Positions 8,579-16,530 of a stretch of DNA of 62,384 bases are shown in pieces. The DNA comes from an uncultured Lachnospiraceae bacterium (GTDB lineage Bacteria > Bacillota_A > Clostridia > Lachnospirales > Lachnospiraceae), in the NCBI GenBank assembly GCA_910587495.1, contig CAJUMT010000002.1, forward strand, positions 1-62,384, written 5' to 3'. The translations under genes and the position numbers were made by a program. A model generated the notes under the pieces. That model was not told where the DNA came from and made no database searches. It saw only the letters and a list, made by a program, of their open reading frames with translations. Positions within the stretch are counted from its first letter, which is position 1. The number at the start of each line of letters is the position of its first letter.

Positions 8579-9055
8579 TTAAACATATCGGTCGCCGATC
8601 CTGGAATGAGGCGCGGCGGCCGGTTTTTGTTTTCCGTCATGGGTATAAGCGGCGCTCTGCAAGGTGAACAGCTCCAGCTCGCGGAGTCTTACTTTAAGAA
8701 TCTGCTCAGATGCCTCCCTGGCCTTTTGCAGTCGATCGAGTTTAAATTCCAGCTCTTCAAATGCAGGGGTGAGCGCCTTCCTTTGCTCGGGAGCGGCAGC
8801 TTCTAAGATCTGCCGCAGCGTAAGACCGTCCCATCCAAGGGACGCCTGCTGCTTGATCCGGTGCTGTTCCAATCCCCGAAGTTTTAAAAGGAGCGCCTGT
8901 TCTTTCTGAATATAGCCGTCCAACAGTTCATGACGCTTGTTGGATGCGGCTTCGGTCTTTTTATCCTCCACCAGGGCAATTTCACCGGCTACGGCGGACA
9001 GATCCTGGATGATCAAGATATAATCATGTAAAGGTTCTTGTGTCGTCTGATTCAT
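8579..9055 (-). CDS. flgN: FlgN-like export chaperone for FlgK/FlgL
   Basis: A 158-aa, all-helical, Leu/Glu/Lys-rich protein between flgM and flgK, the standard flgN position. It fits the FlgN family by length and by its helical hairpin pattern (LVEDKKTEAASNKRHELLDG; QEALLLKLRGLE-type heptads; ELEFKLDRLQKAREASEQIL). FlgN binds the C-terminal helices of FlgK and FlgL in the cytosol before export. FlgN sequences diverge strongly, so context supplies much of the confidence. Confidence 0.8.
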   Translation of the reverse strand: MNQTTQEPLHDYILIIQDLSAVAGEIALVEDKKTEAASNKRHELLDGYIQKEQALLLKLRGLEQHRIKQQASLGWDGLTLRQILEAAAPEQRKALTPAFEELEFKLDRLQKAREASEQILKVRLRELELFTLQSAAYTHDGKQKPAAAPHSRIGDRYV

Positions 9056-9086
9056 AGAAAATCAATATACTCCCTTCAGTATATGG

Positions 9087-9386
9087 TCAGTTTAATCCTA
9101 AAAGCCGTCCGGCGATCTTTCCGGAATCCGGCTGGTAGGTCCCGTCTGCAACCTGGCGGCTAAGCTCCTGAACCCGTTCCGGACCTGCGCCCCGGCTCAC
9201 CTGGGAGGCGGCGCTTTTTGCCAATATGCGGGCAAAACTGTCCTCCCCGTCCTGGCCGCTGCGCGGCCCGTTGATCGTTACCGTATCGTAATTACCTTTT
9301 GCTTTTCCGGACTGTGGCGCGCGTCTGCGCTGTGTAGAAACCGGTGTGCGGTAAGTGGTATCTATTGTCTGGAATTTAATGTTCAT
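9087..9386 (-). CDS. flgM: Anti-sigma-28 factor FlgM
   Basis: FlgM holds sigma-28 inactive until the hook is complete and FlgM is secreted. The 99-aa protein has a disordered, basic N-terminal half and the sigma-binding C-terminal half with ERVQELSRQVADGTYQPDSG followed by KIAGRLLG, the classic FlgM motif (helix, then GTY, then helix). AAGGAGG lies before the ATG. It heads the leftward late-flagellar operon and is preceded by a sigma-28-like promoter, which fits the known feedback in which sigma-28 transcribes its own inhibitor. Confidence 0.9.
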   Translation of the reverse strand: MNIKFQTIDTTYRTPVSTQRRRAPQSGKAKGNYDTVTINGPRSGQDGEDSFARILAKSAASQVSRGAGPERVQELSRQVADGTYQPDSGKIAGRLLGLN

Positions 9387-9462
9387 ACAAAAGCCTCCTT
9401 TCTACCTTGAAGAGTACAGGTGTTTTCTTCTTCTGGTATTACAAATCTATCTTTGTTAGTAT

Positions 9463-9490
9463 CTATCGGCATTTTTCGCGGAAAGATAAG
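9463..9490 (-). promoter_or_regulatory. Sigma-28-type promoter of the flgM operon
   Basis: On the minus strand, CTTAT (9490-9486) is followed after 15 bases by GCCGATAG (9470-9463), close to the Firmicute flagellar sigma consensus (TAAA, 14-15 bases, GCCGATAT). It lies about 77 bases before the flgM start codon. The -10 is strong and the -35 is degenerate, but the same CTTAT/TTAT form recurs at other sites in this window. Confidence 0.7.
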
Positions 9491-9564
9491 TTGTTCATTC
9501 GTATTTTCCCAAAATTTCACGGTGAATATTCAAAATGCAGCCTTGCATCCCATGAGAAAAAATG

Positions 9565-9592
9565 CTAATATAAATCTGGAATACGCCGATAT
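9565..9592 (+). promoter_or_regulatory. Sigma-28-type promoter of the FliK-like/FlhB-like operon
   Basis: CTAAT at 9565-9569, a 15-base spacer, then GCCGATAT at 9585-9592, an exact match to the flagellar sigma -10. It is 48 bases upstream of the ATG at 9641. Divergent from the flgM promoter with about 75 bases between the two -35 elements. Confidence 0.75.
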
Positions 9593-9640
9593 ATAGACGG
9601 TAAGTAATGAATTTTTATGCAGGCGGCAGCTGGAGGATAT

Positions 9641-11074
9641 ATGGCGAACATTTTACAGGTAACGACTCCTAATCTGAATACGGATAACCGGAATATACAA
9701 AGCCCGACGGACCCGAAGCATGCGGCGGACCCCACCGTCCGTAATCCTGCGGATCCTAACCGCGTAGTCCGCGCGGATAACAGGGATGGTCAGCAGACAG
9801 GGAACACCACCCAGGATGATCTGCTCTCCGTGATCAATTATGAGAGTAATTACGGCGCTTTTGTCAAGAGTCTGGGTGAGAATTCTGATCTGGCTACTGC
9901 CCTTGAGAGCCTGTTGTTCGGCGATATGGCGGGGCTTTTGGAAGCCGGGCAGGATGTGGGCGCGCTGGTAGATCAGTTCCTCATGACGCTTCGTATGGAT
10001 TCGCCCCAGGAGCTTTTTGATTTTCTTCAGGGTCAGCAGGACCTGCAGGCGCGGTTTACAGGAGATTTTTTTAATCAGCTTCGTTATATGCTGACACAGG
10101 ATACGTCAGCCAGTTTTAAAGAAGCGGCCCTTGCCTTTTTAAAAGGATATAATAATTATACTTCCGGCGGGCATCTTTTACAGCAGCTTCATTCTCTTAT
10201 GGACGATATTGAACAGCTGCTGCAGCGCTCTTTCAGGGAAGAGTTCAGGGAGATGGCCGATGCGATGAACTGGGAGGCGGCCAATGGGGATACGGCGCAG
10301 AACGCGTCCCTGATCAGCGGAAGGATGATTCCTTTCTTATCTAAATACATATCAGCCACACATGATTACGGTCCCATTCGGGATGCTACCATGCTCTTGA
10401 TTTTTAATGCGGTTCGCTATCAGGACGGAGAAAAAGGGATTCTGGAGCGGCTTTTGGAACGTCTGGCGGACAGCCGGGATTTTGAGAGAATGTTCAAAGG
10501 CGACGCGCAGGAGAGTTTTGCGAAGCTTTTGGACGGCGGTCCTTCCACAGCGCAGCGTGCCGTGATGAAAGATTTTGCCGACAGTTTGTCAGGACTTCTT
10601 TTAAGGGGCGCCAACGGGCAGGCCGGCCTGGAAAATGTGCAGCAGTTTTATACGATCATGAACGGCATGCTTTTGAATGAAAGCGTGTATATGCCGCTTC
10701 TTCATTTTATTATTCCTTTTCAGCTAGAGGGGAATAATGTAGTATCAGAGATGTGGGTTGATCCGGATGCCAGAAAGGACAAGGAAGACGGAGGCAGACA
10801 GGTCAAGCTGTTTTTAAAATTTGACGTCCAGGGACTGGGAAAGTTTGAAATGGTCATGATGCTGCAGGACAGGGAGTCCAAGATGCAGCTTTACGTTCCT
10901 TCTGCCCTGAGGAAACAGAACAAAAAGATCCAAACGGACGTATCGGAGATACTGAAGAAAAATGGCCTGAGGCTCAGCCAGCTCTCTATATATGAACGGA
11001 TACGAGACCGGAGGATAGACGAAGTCTTTCCGGAAATCCGGGAGAAGGAGAAAACGATCAATGTCAGAATTTGA
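9641..11074 (+). CDS. FliK-C-like flagellar protein (YlqG-type, putative hook-length/export-switch partner)
   Basis: A 477-aa protein. I place the start at the ATG at 9641 because GGAGG lies just upstream and the preceding eight codons have no ribosome site. The N-terminal 70 residues are Asn/Asp/Pro-rich and probably disordered, a helical middle follows, and the C-terminus (about 345-477) is a compact domain with VVSEMWVDPDARKD, VKLFLKFDVQGLGKFEM, LYVPSALRKQNKKI and VFPEIREKEKTINVRI. That pattern resembles the FliK C-terminal (Flg_hook) fold, which touches the export switch FlhB. It overlaps by 14 bases the next gene, an FlhB-C-like protein. B. subtilis has a comparable pair (ylqG-ylqH). Hook-length control is inferred, not shown. 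Confidence 0.6.
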   Translation: MANILQVTTPNLNTDNRNIQSPTDPKHAADPTVRNPADPNRVVRADNRDGQQTGNTTQDDLLSVINYESNYGAFVKSLGENSDLATALESLLFGDMAGLLEAGQDVGALVDQFLMTLRMDSPQELFDFLQGQQDLQARFTGDFFNQLRYMLTQDTSASFKEAALAFLKGYNNYTSGGHLLQQLHSLMDDIEQLLQRSFREEFREMADAMNWEAANGDTAQNASLISGRMIPFLSKYISATHDYGPIRDATMLLIFNAVRYQDGEKGILERLLERLADSRDFERMFKGDAQESFAKLLDGGPSTAQRAVMKDFADSLSGLLLRGANGQAGLENVQQFYTIMNGMLLNESVYMPLLHFIIPFQLEGNNVVSEMWVDPDARKDKEDGGRQVKLFLKFDVQGLGKFEMVMMLQDRESKMQLYVPSALRKQNKKIQTDVSEILKKNGLRLSQLSIYERIRDRRIDEVFPEIREKEKTINVRI

Positions 11075-11438
11075 TGAACTGATGCGGCAGAAAGCCGTAG
11101 CGCTGAAATATAATCCGGACAAAAACGGGGCGCCAGTCATCGTGGCTTCCGGTATGGGATATCTGGCGGAGAAGATTACGGAGACCGCTATGGAAGCGGG
11201 CGTTCCTGTTTATGAGGATGATTCTTTGGCAACACTCTTAACTCAGTTAAAGTTAGGGGCGGAGATTCCCCGGGAATTGTACCAGGCGATCGTAGATATA
11301 TATATATATTTCATAGGATATGTACCCGGTCAGGAAGCGCAGGCGGAGAGCGAACCTGCACAGGAGCCGGAGAATATGGCGGAGGAACCGCCGGTTATAG
11401 AGCTTGAAGAAGAAAAGACGGCGCCGGAAGAACTGTAG
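11061..11438 (+). CDS. FlhB cytoplasmic-domain-like export switch protein (EscU/YscU family, YlqH-type)
   Basis: A 125-aa soluble protein equivalent to the C-terminal fragment of FlhB. It opens with KAVALKYNPDKNGAPVIVAS, corresponding to the stretch right after the NPTH autocleavage site of FlhB. It continues with GYLAEKITETAMEAGVPVYE, then LATLLTQLKLGAEIPRELYQ, and IVDIYIYF, the typical end of that domain. A Glu/Pro-rich tail (about 92-125) is added. No membrane part and no NPTH cleavage site are present. In the flagellar exporter this domain sets substrate specificity, so the stand-alone copy may modulate the switch together with the FliK-like protein encoded just upstream, which it overlaps. 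Confidence 0.85.
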   Translation: MSEFDELMRQKAVALKYNPDKNGAPVIVASGMGYLAEKITETAMEAGVPVYEDDSLATLLTQLKLGAEIPRELYQAIVDIYIYFIGYVPGQEAQAESEPAQEPENMAEEPPVIELEEEKTAPEEL

Positions 11439-11508
11439 CATATAAAGATGCATCACAGGTATCCGGCAGTCATATATATGTCCAAAGGAAAAAAGGAGCA
11501 AAATACAT

Positions 11509-12588
11509 ATGACATCAGCAACAACGGCTGTTTCGCTGAGCCAGGCGCAGCAGGTACAGCAAAAACAGCAGTCTAAGCCGGAGGGAGTATCCGGCCTTTT
11601 CAAGTCCCTGTTTGACGGGGCCAAAAGCAGTACATCAGAAAGCATGGATGCCATTTTTGAGGAGGCGGCGTCTATATACGGGATTTCGTCCGGTTTGCTT
11701 AAAGCAGTAGCCAGGGCAGAGTCAAATTTTAATCCTCAGGCGGTATCTCATGCAGGCGCTTTGGGCGTTATGCAGCTTATGCCGTCCACAGCCAGCGCCT
11801 TGGGTGTTTCGGATCCTTTTAACGCAAGGCAGAATATCATGGGCGGGGCGAAGTATTTGAAAACACAGCTGGAGCGCTTCGGCGGAAATATAAGTCTGGC
11901 GCTGGCCGCTTACAATGCCGGACCTGGCAGCGTGGAAAAATACGGCGGCGTTCCGCCTTACGCGGAGACGCAGAATTATGTAAAAAAAGTGATTTCTTAT
12001 ATGGATGACGCATCCCTTCAGGCGAATACGACAGTGCGAACGGAGGTGCCTAGTGCGGGCTATGAATCGGCTTCTATAAACAATATGTCGGACAGTACGG
12101 CTTCCAACGGATACCTGGATGGGCTTTATACTGCCCTGAAAGCGTTTGGGGGCATGGGAAGCCTGGGCGGCAATCCGGCGGCGGTAGGCAGCTTTCCAGG
12201 CGGCAGCGAGGATACTTCCCTTATGGGTTCGTCCCTGGGAGGTGTCGGCGGGCTGGGGATGCTGGGAAGCCTGGGTTCCTCTGCGCTTGGGTTGCTTGGG
12301 AATACGTCCGGCGCATCGGCGCTTGGAAGCTACGGTACTTCTGCTTTGGCCGGACTGGGCGGCTCGTATGGTTCGTCCGCGTTGACAGGTACGGGAAGCC
12401 TTTATGGCATGTCTTCTGTCTATGGCTCGTCTTCGGATCTGTTGAATCTGCTTTTTGACAATGTCACCCAAAGCGAAGACGGGGAGACGATATCAATGGA
12501 TAAAAAGAGTTTTTATAATCTGGTGGAACTGCTGCGCATGCAGATGATGATGCGTGCCGGCAGTCAGACCGGTTCTGCTATCGTATGA
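11509..12588 (+). CDS. Lytic transglycosylase (SLT domain), likely flagellum-associated
   Basis: Cleaves peptidoglycan glycan strands with formation of 1,6-anhydromuramic acid. The 359-aa protein has an SLT domain at residues about 50-165 with the catalytic Glu71 (ARAESNFNP), ALGVMQLMP near 85-92, and AAYNAGPG near 132. A Gly/Ser/Leu-rich low-complexity tail (about 210-310) and a short helical end follow. There is no N-terminal signal peptide, only a Gln/Ser-rich polar stretch, which suggests export through the flagellar type III apparatus rather than Sec. Sitting in a late-flagellar operon, it may open the wall for the rod or act near the hook, by analogy with FlgJ/SltF. Confidence 0.85.
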   Translation: MTSATTAVSLSQAQQVQQKQQSKPEGVSGLFKSLFDGAKSSTSESMDAIFEEAASIYGISSGLLKAVARAESNFNPQAVSHAGALGVMQLMPSTASALGVSDPFNARQNIMGGAKYLKTQLERFGGNISLALAAYNAGPGSVEKYGGVPPYAETQNYVKKVISYMDDASLQANTTVRTEVPSAGYESASINNMSDSTASNGYLDGLYTALKAFGGMGSLGGNPAAVGSFPGGSEDTSLMGSSLGGVGGLGMLGSLGSSALGLLGNTSGASALGSYGTSALAGLGGSYGSSALTGTGSLYGMSSVYGSSSDLLNLLFDNVTQSEDGETISMDKKSFYNLVELLRMQMMMRAGSQTGSAIV

Positions 12589-12613
12589 GAATAAGCGTGA
12601 GGGGGATATACAT

Positions 12614-13255
12614 ATGACATTAAAAGATTGTGACAACTGTCTGGTCTATGGTTCGGATAAGAGACCGCTAGCCAGAGCCAGGGTTGTACAGTTGGGAGAG
12701 GACGAGATTCAGCTTTTTTTCAGCAGTTATAAACTGCGCAATGCCAGGCTTCGGACAATTGTGGATTTTTATGACGGACAGCAGGGTTTAGTCCGTAGTT
12801 TATGTGAGCTTGTGCTGAAAAAGAATCAGTCGCCTAACAGGATCATTGAACCGTGGATGGCAGACGGGACTATATTGAAGGTTTACGACGTACTCCAGAG
12901 GCAGAAAGACTTGCGGGTGAAAGTACATATTAACCTGGAGTGTATAACGCCGCAGGGCTATCGCTTTACAGGAATTATACAAAACATCAGTGCGGGCGGC
13001 GTATTTCTGGCGGCGGACCAGAAAATGAATCCGGGACAGCTTATTTCGTTCAGACATGCATTCAAAGAAGAACCTGTCGAGTTCAGTGTCAGAGTAATTC
13101 GAAGACAGGAGATACTGGCGCAGGGCGGCTATGGCTATGGCTGCCAGTTTGTAGATCTCTCTTCCAGAGACGAATCTGATATTCGGAAGTTTGTCTATAA
13201 TAAACAGATCGAAAAGCAGTTGAAAAGAAAAACAAGGAATCAGGGGATATCATGA
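12614..13255 (+). CDS. PilZ-domain protein (candidate c-di-GMP receptor)
   Basis: PilZ domains bind cyclic di-GMP; in YcgR-type proteins they adjust flagellar motor output. I start at the ATG at 12614 with GGGGG upstream, giving 213 aa; the longer reading overlaps the transglycosylase and lacks a ribosome site. An N-terminal beta-rich region (about 1-90) resembling the YcgR/PilZN part is followed by a PilZ domain with RQKDLRVKV (the arginine motif) near residue 98 and NISAGGVFL (the D/NxSxxG motif) near 122. A basic C-terminal helix ends the protein. The stop overlaps the next start (ATGA). Confidence 0.82.
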   Translation: MTLKDCDNCLVYGSDKRPLARARVVQLGEDEIQLFFSSYKLRNARLRTIVDFYDGQQGLVRSLCELVLKKNQSPNRIIEPWMADGTILKVYDVLQRQKDLRVKVHINLECITPQGYRFTGIIQNISAGGVFLAADQKMNPGQLISFRHAFKEEPVEFSVRVIRRQEILAQGGYGYGCQFVDLSSRDESDIRKFVYNKQIEKQLKRKTRNQGIS

Positions 13256-14328
13256 AGATAAATCTGGTCATGATCGTGAAAAACGAAGCCCGTTCTTTAA
13301 AAAAATGCCTGCAGGCCGCGAAGCCTCTGGTTGACAGGATATTGATTACAGATACAGGGTCTACAGATAAGACTGTGGAAATTGCAGATATGATGGGGGC
13401 GGCGGTCAGCGAGTTCACCTGGGTGGACGACTTTTCCGCCGCCCGTAATTTTGCCCTGGATCAGTCGGACGCGGACTGGAATCTGGTGCTGGATGCGGAT
13501 GAATACTTGAGGCCTTTCGACCGAAAAAGGCTGGAAAAACTTCTGTCCGCTAAAGAAGGGCTGTGGTATGGGGGAATTACCAGGTATGATTCCTACAGAG
13601 ATGAAAACGGAATCAGCGTAAGTACTTCCATCCTTCCCCGTCTGCTTCCCGGCGGCGTCCGTTATGCAGGACGTATTCACGAACAGCCTATGGGCGACTA
13701 TCCTTGCTATGCCCTTCCGTTGTCGGCGGACCATGACGGCTATCTGTATGAGGATAAAGGGGAACGCAACCTGGCTTACCTTAAGAAAACGGTAAGAGAA
13801 GAGCCGCAGGACCCATACTATCAGTTTCAGCTTGCGTCCACCCTTAGGAATTTAAAAAGGACGGAAGAAAGCCTGCCGTATTTTCGCGAATTTTACCGCC
13901 TTTCAAGTCGGCTGGAAGCTTATCGTGTAAACGGCGTAGTGTTGTATTTATATACGCTTCTGGATGTGGGGACGGTAGCCTGCCTGGATGAAGCGTTTCG
14001 GGTGATCGAGCAGGAAGAGCCGCATTTGGGCGGTTTTGCAGATTTTTGCTTTGTGTGCGGACTTTTTTATATGAAGCTGGTGCTTTCGGATGTGACGCGC
14101 TATGTGGGTCTTTTGCCGAATATTGAGCGCTGCTATTTAAAGTGTCTTGAGATAGGGGAACGTCCCGAAGCCGGCGGCGTCGTGGGTACAGGCTCTTTTA
14201 AGGCGGCGTATAATCTGGGGACCTGGTATGAAGTGTCAGGGCAGGAGGCGCTTGCAAAAGAATATTATCAAAAAGCTGCCAGGGAAGGGTACGCTCCGGC
14301 GGCAGAGCGTTTGAAGGTAAGGAAATAG
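13252..14328 (+). CDS. Family 2 glycosyltransferase with C-terminal TPR/Sel1-like repeats
   Basis: A cytosolic GT-A glycosyltransferase of 358 aa. The nucleotide-binding start is NLVMIVKNEARSLKKCL, then ILITDTGSTDKTVEIA and WVDDFSAARNFALD; the DxD-type motif is VLDADEYL near residue 82. The C-terminal half is helical with TPR-like pairs (YYQFQLASTLRNLKRTEESL) and a last Sel1-like unit (YNLGTWYEVSGQEALAKEYY). This architecture is shared with SunS-type and other protein-modifying GT2s. The gene is translationally coupled (ATGA) to the PilZ gene in a flagellar operon, so modification of a flagellar protein is a reasonable but unproven idea. Confidence 0.82.
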   Translation: MKINLVMIVKNEARSLKKCLQAAKPLVDRILITDTGSTDKTVEIADMMGAAVSEFTWVDDFSAARNFALDQSDADWNLVLDADEYLRPFDRKRLEKLLSAKEGLWYGGITRYDSYRDENGISVSTSILPRLLPGGVRYAGRIHEQPMGDYPCYALPLSADHDGYLYEDKGERNLAYLKKTVREEPQDPYYQFQLASTLRNLKRTEESLPYFREFYRLSSRLEAYRVNGVVLYLYTLLDVGTVACLDEAFRVIEQEEPHLGGFADFCFVCGLFYMKLVLSDVTRYVGLLPNIERCYLKCLEIGERPEAGGVVGTGSFKAAYNLGTWYEVSGQEALAKEYYQKAAREGYAPAAERLKVRK

Positions 14329-14336
14329 GTTCGGCG

Positions 14337-14364
14337 CTTATTTTTTCCATAAAAAGGACGATAT
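14337..14364 (+). promoter_or_regulatory. Possible sigma-28-type promoter before the Ser-rich FliD-like gene
   Basis: CTTAT at 14337-14341, a 15-base spacer, then GACGATAT at 14357-14364 (one mismatch to GCCGATAT). It lies 70 bases before the ATG at 14435. The geometry and -35 are the same as at the flgM promoter, which is the main reason to report it. Confidence 0.5.
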
Positions 14365-14434
14365 ATTAGAATAGCAGGACTGTGTGATTCCTGCCAAGTA
14401 AACAGGTATTCTGATACCAGAAAGGAGATCATGT

Positions 14435-15325
14435 ATGACAACAAGTTCTATATCCGGTTATAATTCTTTACTGGATTACCAAAGCTGGGTTGACAGCGCG
14501 AATTCCAGGACGGAATCTATGCGGGATAAGATCGATTCAACTTCTTCCACAAGCAGTACCAGCAGCAATAAGAATACGAGCAGTTCCAGCAGTGTGGATA
14601 CTTCCAGCTCCTCTGTATTTCTGATGAATTATCAGATGTCTCTGACGGACTTAGAAGCTGCGTCCTCTAAGCTTCGCCTCGGCGAAAAGGACAATGTGTT
14701 CTCAAACTATGAGAGCGCACTTAGCAAGCTTTCCAAAGCTTCCACAGATGAAGAAAGAGAGACGGCGCAGGCCGCGGTGGACAAGGCGAAAGAAGATATC
14801 GTGACAGCGATGAATGATTTCGCGGATAAGTATAATAAAACCTTATCCTTCCTTGAGAGTAACGAGAGCCGCAGCGCAACCGTTTCCAGTCAGCTTTCTT
14901 CCATGAAGAGTGCGGTGATGACCAATAACGCTCTGAAGACAGTCGGCATGGGAATGGACGTATATGGTAAGATTCATGTGGATGAAAAAGAGCTGAATAA
15001 AGCTTTAGACGAAACTTATGTCCATGTGAAAGAAACCATGGGCGGACAGTTTGGCATCGCAGAGCGGGTTGGCTCCAAAGCTACTTCCGTATTGGATTCT
15101 TCTGTTGACAGGGTTTTGGGCAATTCCAAATCTTCATCCGGAAGCGCAGACAGCACGGACGGAACCGGCAAGAGCAGCAGCTCCGGATCAAAGAGCAAAT
15201 CTTCTGCTTTAGAGAGTGCATCCATGCCTGATTCGCTTACATCTTTCTACAACTTTGCAAGATCGGGCGCATTTAACTTAAGCAACTACTATGCAGTAGG
15301 CATGCTGCTGAACACAGTAGGTTAG
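14435..15325 (+). CDS. Ser-rich protein resembling the FliD C-terminal region
   Basis: A 296-aa protein without signal peptide or membrane segment. The N-terminus is polar, with a Ser/Thr run at about residues 35-60. The middle has a helical pair (SSKLRLGEKDNVFSNYESAL, then DEERETAQAAVDKAKEDIVT). From about residue 125 it reads like the C-terminal domain of FliD: DFADKYNKTLSFLESNES, a central part with LKTVGMGMDVYGKIHVDEKE and LNKAL. A second Ser/Gly-rich stretch (about 230-265) and a hydrophobic end complete it. AAAGGAG precedes the ATG. A type III-exported accessory cap or hook protein is a plausible reading. Homology to FliD is weak and based on pattern, not on a search. Confidence 0.55.
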   Translation: MTTSSISGYNSLLDYQSWVDSANSRTESMRDKIDSTSSTSSTSSNKNTSSSSSVDTSSSSVFLMNYQMSLTDLEAASSKLRLGEKDNVFSNYESALSKLSKASTDEERETAQAAVDKAKEDIVTAMNDFADKYNKTLSFLESNESRSATVSSQLSSMKSAVMTNNALKTVGMGMDVYGKIHVDEKELNKALDETYVHVKETMGGQFGIAERVGSKATSVLDSSVDRVLGNSKSSSGSADSTDGTGKSSSSGSKSKSSALESASMPDSLTSFYNFARSGAFNLSNYYAVGMLLNTVG

Positions 15326-15330
15326 ACAAA

Positions 15331-15385
15331 AACACCAGGAAGCAGACGGTTTTTCTTCTGGCCGCCTGCTTCCGGATTTATAATA
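15331..15385. terminator. Intrinsic terminator between convergent genes
   Basis: An imperfect 12-bp inverted repeat (15338-15349 GGAAGCAGACGG, 15362-15373 CCGCCTGCTTCC; one A-C mismatch) with a 12-base loop. On the minus strand it is followed by GGTGTTTTTG, a good U-run for ending the peptidase transcript; on the plus strand the T-run is weaker. Confidence 0.75.
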
Positions 15386-15399
15386 AAGAGTATGGAAAG

Positions 15400-16320
15400 T
15401 TATGGTTGTACGGCCCACAACGGGGCGCCGTCGTCATAGCTTTTTTTCAGTTCTGATAAAAGCTGCTCTAAATCCCATTCCTGCATACAGTTTTCATAAT
15501 TGGCCGGGTCTGCGATACGGATGTTGCCGTCGTCTAAAATTTTGGTAAACAATACAAAATGTCCCCCCTGCGTCAGAGATCCCCGTCCCATCAAGGCGAC
15601 CAGGATATGGCCGGAAGATAAAAGCTCTTCTGCATGCTCCCGGGAGTAATCGGTCACGCTTGTTACGTCAAGGCCGTGGGCTTCCAGAGCATCCGGAATC
15701 AGGGCATGGTAAGAACCGCCGTGGAGGGCATAATAGCCGTTGTCCGCAGACCACTGCGCCATCTCTACCGGCGTGACAGAGGTTTCTGTAAAGCTATTAA
15801 TCAGCATGGCTACTGCCGCAGGCCCACAGCCGTATTTACTCATACGGTCGTAGCCGCCGTACAAAAAGCCGCGCCATCTGCTGTCTCCCTGATTGTAGTA
15901 AAGCATGGGTCCGCAGCCGGTGTCCAGCATGACGATATAAGCGGAATCCAATGTGGGCGCGTCTTCATAATCCAGCTCGGACACGTCGCCGAGCCGGGCA
16001 GATTCTTCTATGTAAGGGATGTCTTCGCCGGTATCCGGAATTGATTCTGCCAGAGGCGTCGGTTCGTCAGAAAGAGAAACGTCTGCCATTTGCATACTTT
16101 TGCCGCCTGGGTCTGACTGGGATGTAGCAAGCCTGTCAAAGCAGGTATCCGCAAAAGAAGAGACATGTTCCGATATATATGCTTTTGCAGATCTGGCTGT
16201 GAGCAGGACGTCTTCCGGTGTAAATGGACGGTACATAACATATAAGCTGATCAGGATTGTGGCTGTGCAGACAAAAATTCCTGCATATAAAAGTCCGGAA
16301 AATAATTTATTATTTCGCAT
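15400..16320 (-). CDS. Membrane-anchored C39-like cysteine peptidase
   Basis: I place the start at the ATG at 16320 (MRNNKLFSGLLYAG) rather than the in-frame ATG at 16359, because a near-consensus -10 box overlaps that codon and transcription should begin downstream of it. The 306-aa product has an N-terminal membrane helix (residues about 5-30), a roughly 110-residue extracellular linker and a Peptidase_C39_2-like papain-fold domain. The catalytic Cys is in KYGCGPAAVAML (about 164), His in GGHFVLFTKI (about 252), and DPANY (about 270) supplies the third residue. It is likely outside the membrane, with an unknown substrate. It ends at a shared terminator with the Ser-rich gene. No clear Shine-Dalgarno precedes either ATG. 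Confidence 0.8.
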   Translation of the reverse strand: MRNNKLFSGLLYAGIFVCTATILISLYVMYRPFTPEDVLLTARSAKAYISEHVSSFADTCFDRLATSQSDPGGKSMQMADVSLSDEPTPLAESIPDTGEDIPYIEESARLGDVSELDYEDAPTLDSAYIVMLDTGCGPMLYYNQGDSRWRGFLYGGYDRMSKYGCGPAAVAMLINSFTETSVTPVEMAQWSADNGYYALHGGSYHALIPDALEAHGLDVTSVTDYSREHAEELLSSGHILVALMGRGSLTQGGHFVLFTKILDDGNIRIADPANYENCMQEWDLEQLLSELKKSYDDGAPLWAVQP

Positions 16321-16357
16321 AGTATTAATATTTCTATATGGGATTATTTTTTGTTTC

Positions 16358-16386
16358 ATTATATCAATTCGTATTTTGCGTGTAAA
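16358..16386 (-). promoter_or_regulatory. Sigma-A promoter of the C39-like peptidase
   Basis: On the minus strand, TTTACA (16386-16381), 17 bases, TATAAT (16363-16358): a near-perfect housekeeping promoter. The last two bases of TATAAT are the first two of the ATG at 16359, so that ATG should not be on the mRNA. Confidence 0.85.
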
Positions 16387-16419
16387 GTCCCTATTTTAAG
16401 GGAAATAATCTCCTGCCGC

Positions 16420-16447
16420 ATTATTTTTTTATTAACAATGCCGATAA
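16420..16447 (+). promoter_or_regulatory. Sigma-28-type promoter before the GT-B/beta-propeller gene
   Basis: ATTAT at 16420-16424, a 15-base spacer, GCCGATAA at 16440-16447. It lies about 83 bases before the ATG at 16531 and has the same layout as the flgM-region promoters. The rest of the 16387-16530 gap holds no gene I can support. Confidence 0.6.
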
Positions 16448-16530
16448 TGATAGTATGATTATGGCGTCCTTTATGTCCGGTCGGACAGGCTAAGGTCCGC
16501 CTGGAAAATGAAAGAAGGAAGCAAAAAGCG

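Noticed and set aside
11722..12471. 249-aa minus-strand open frame
   Set aside because: It lies wholly opposite the transglycosylase gene, has no ribosome site, and its Arg/Gln/Ser composition is that of a shadow frame.
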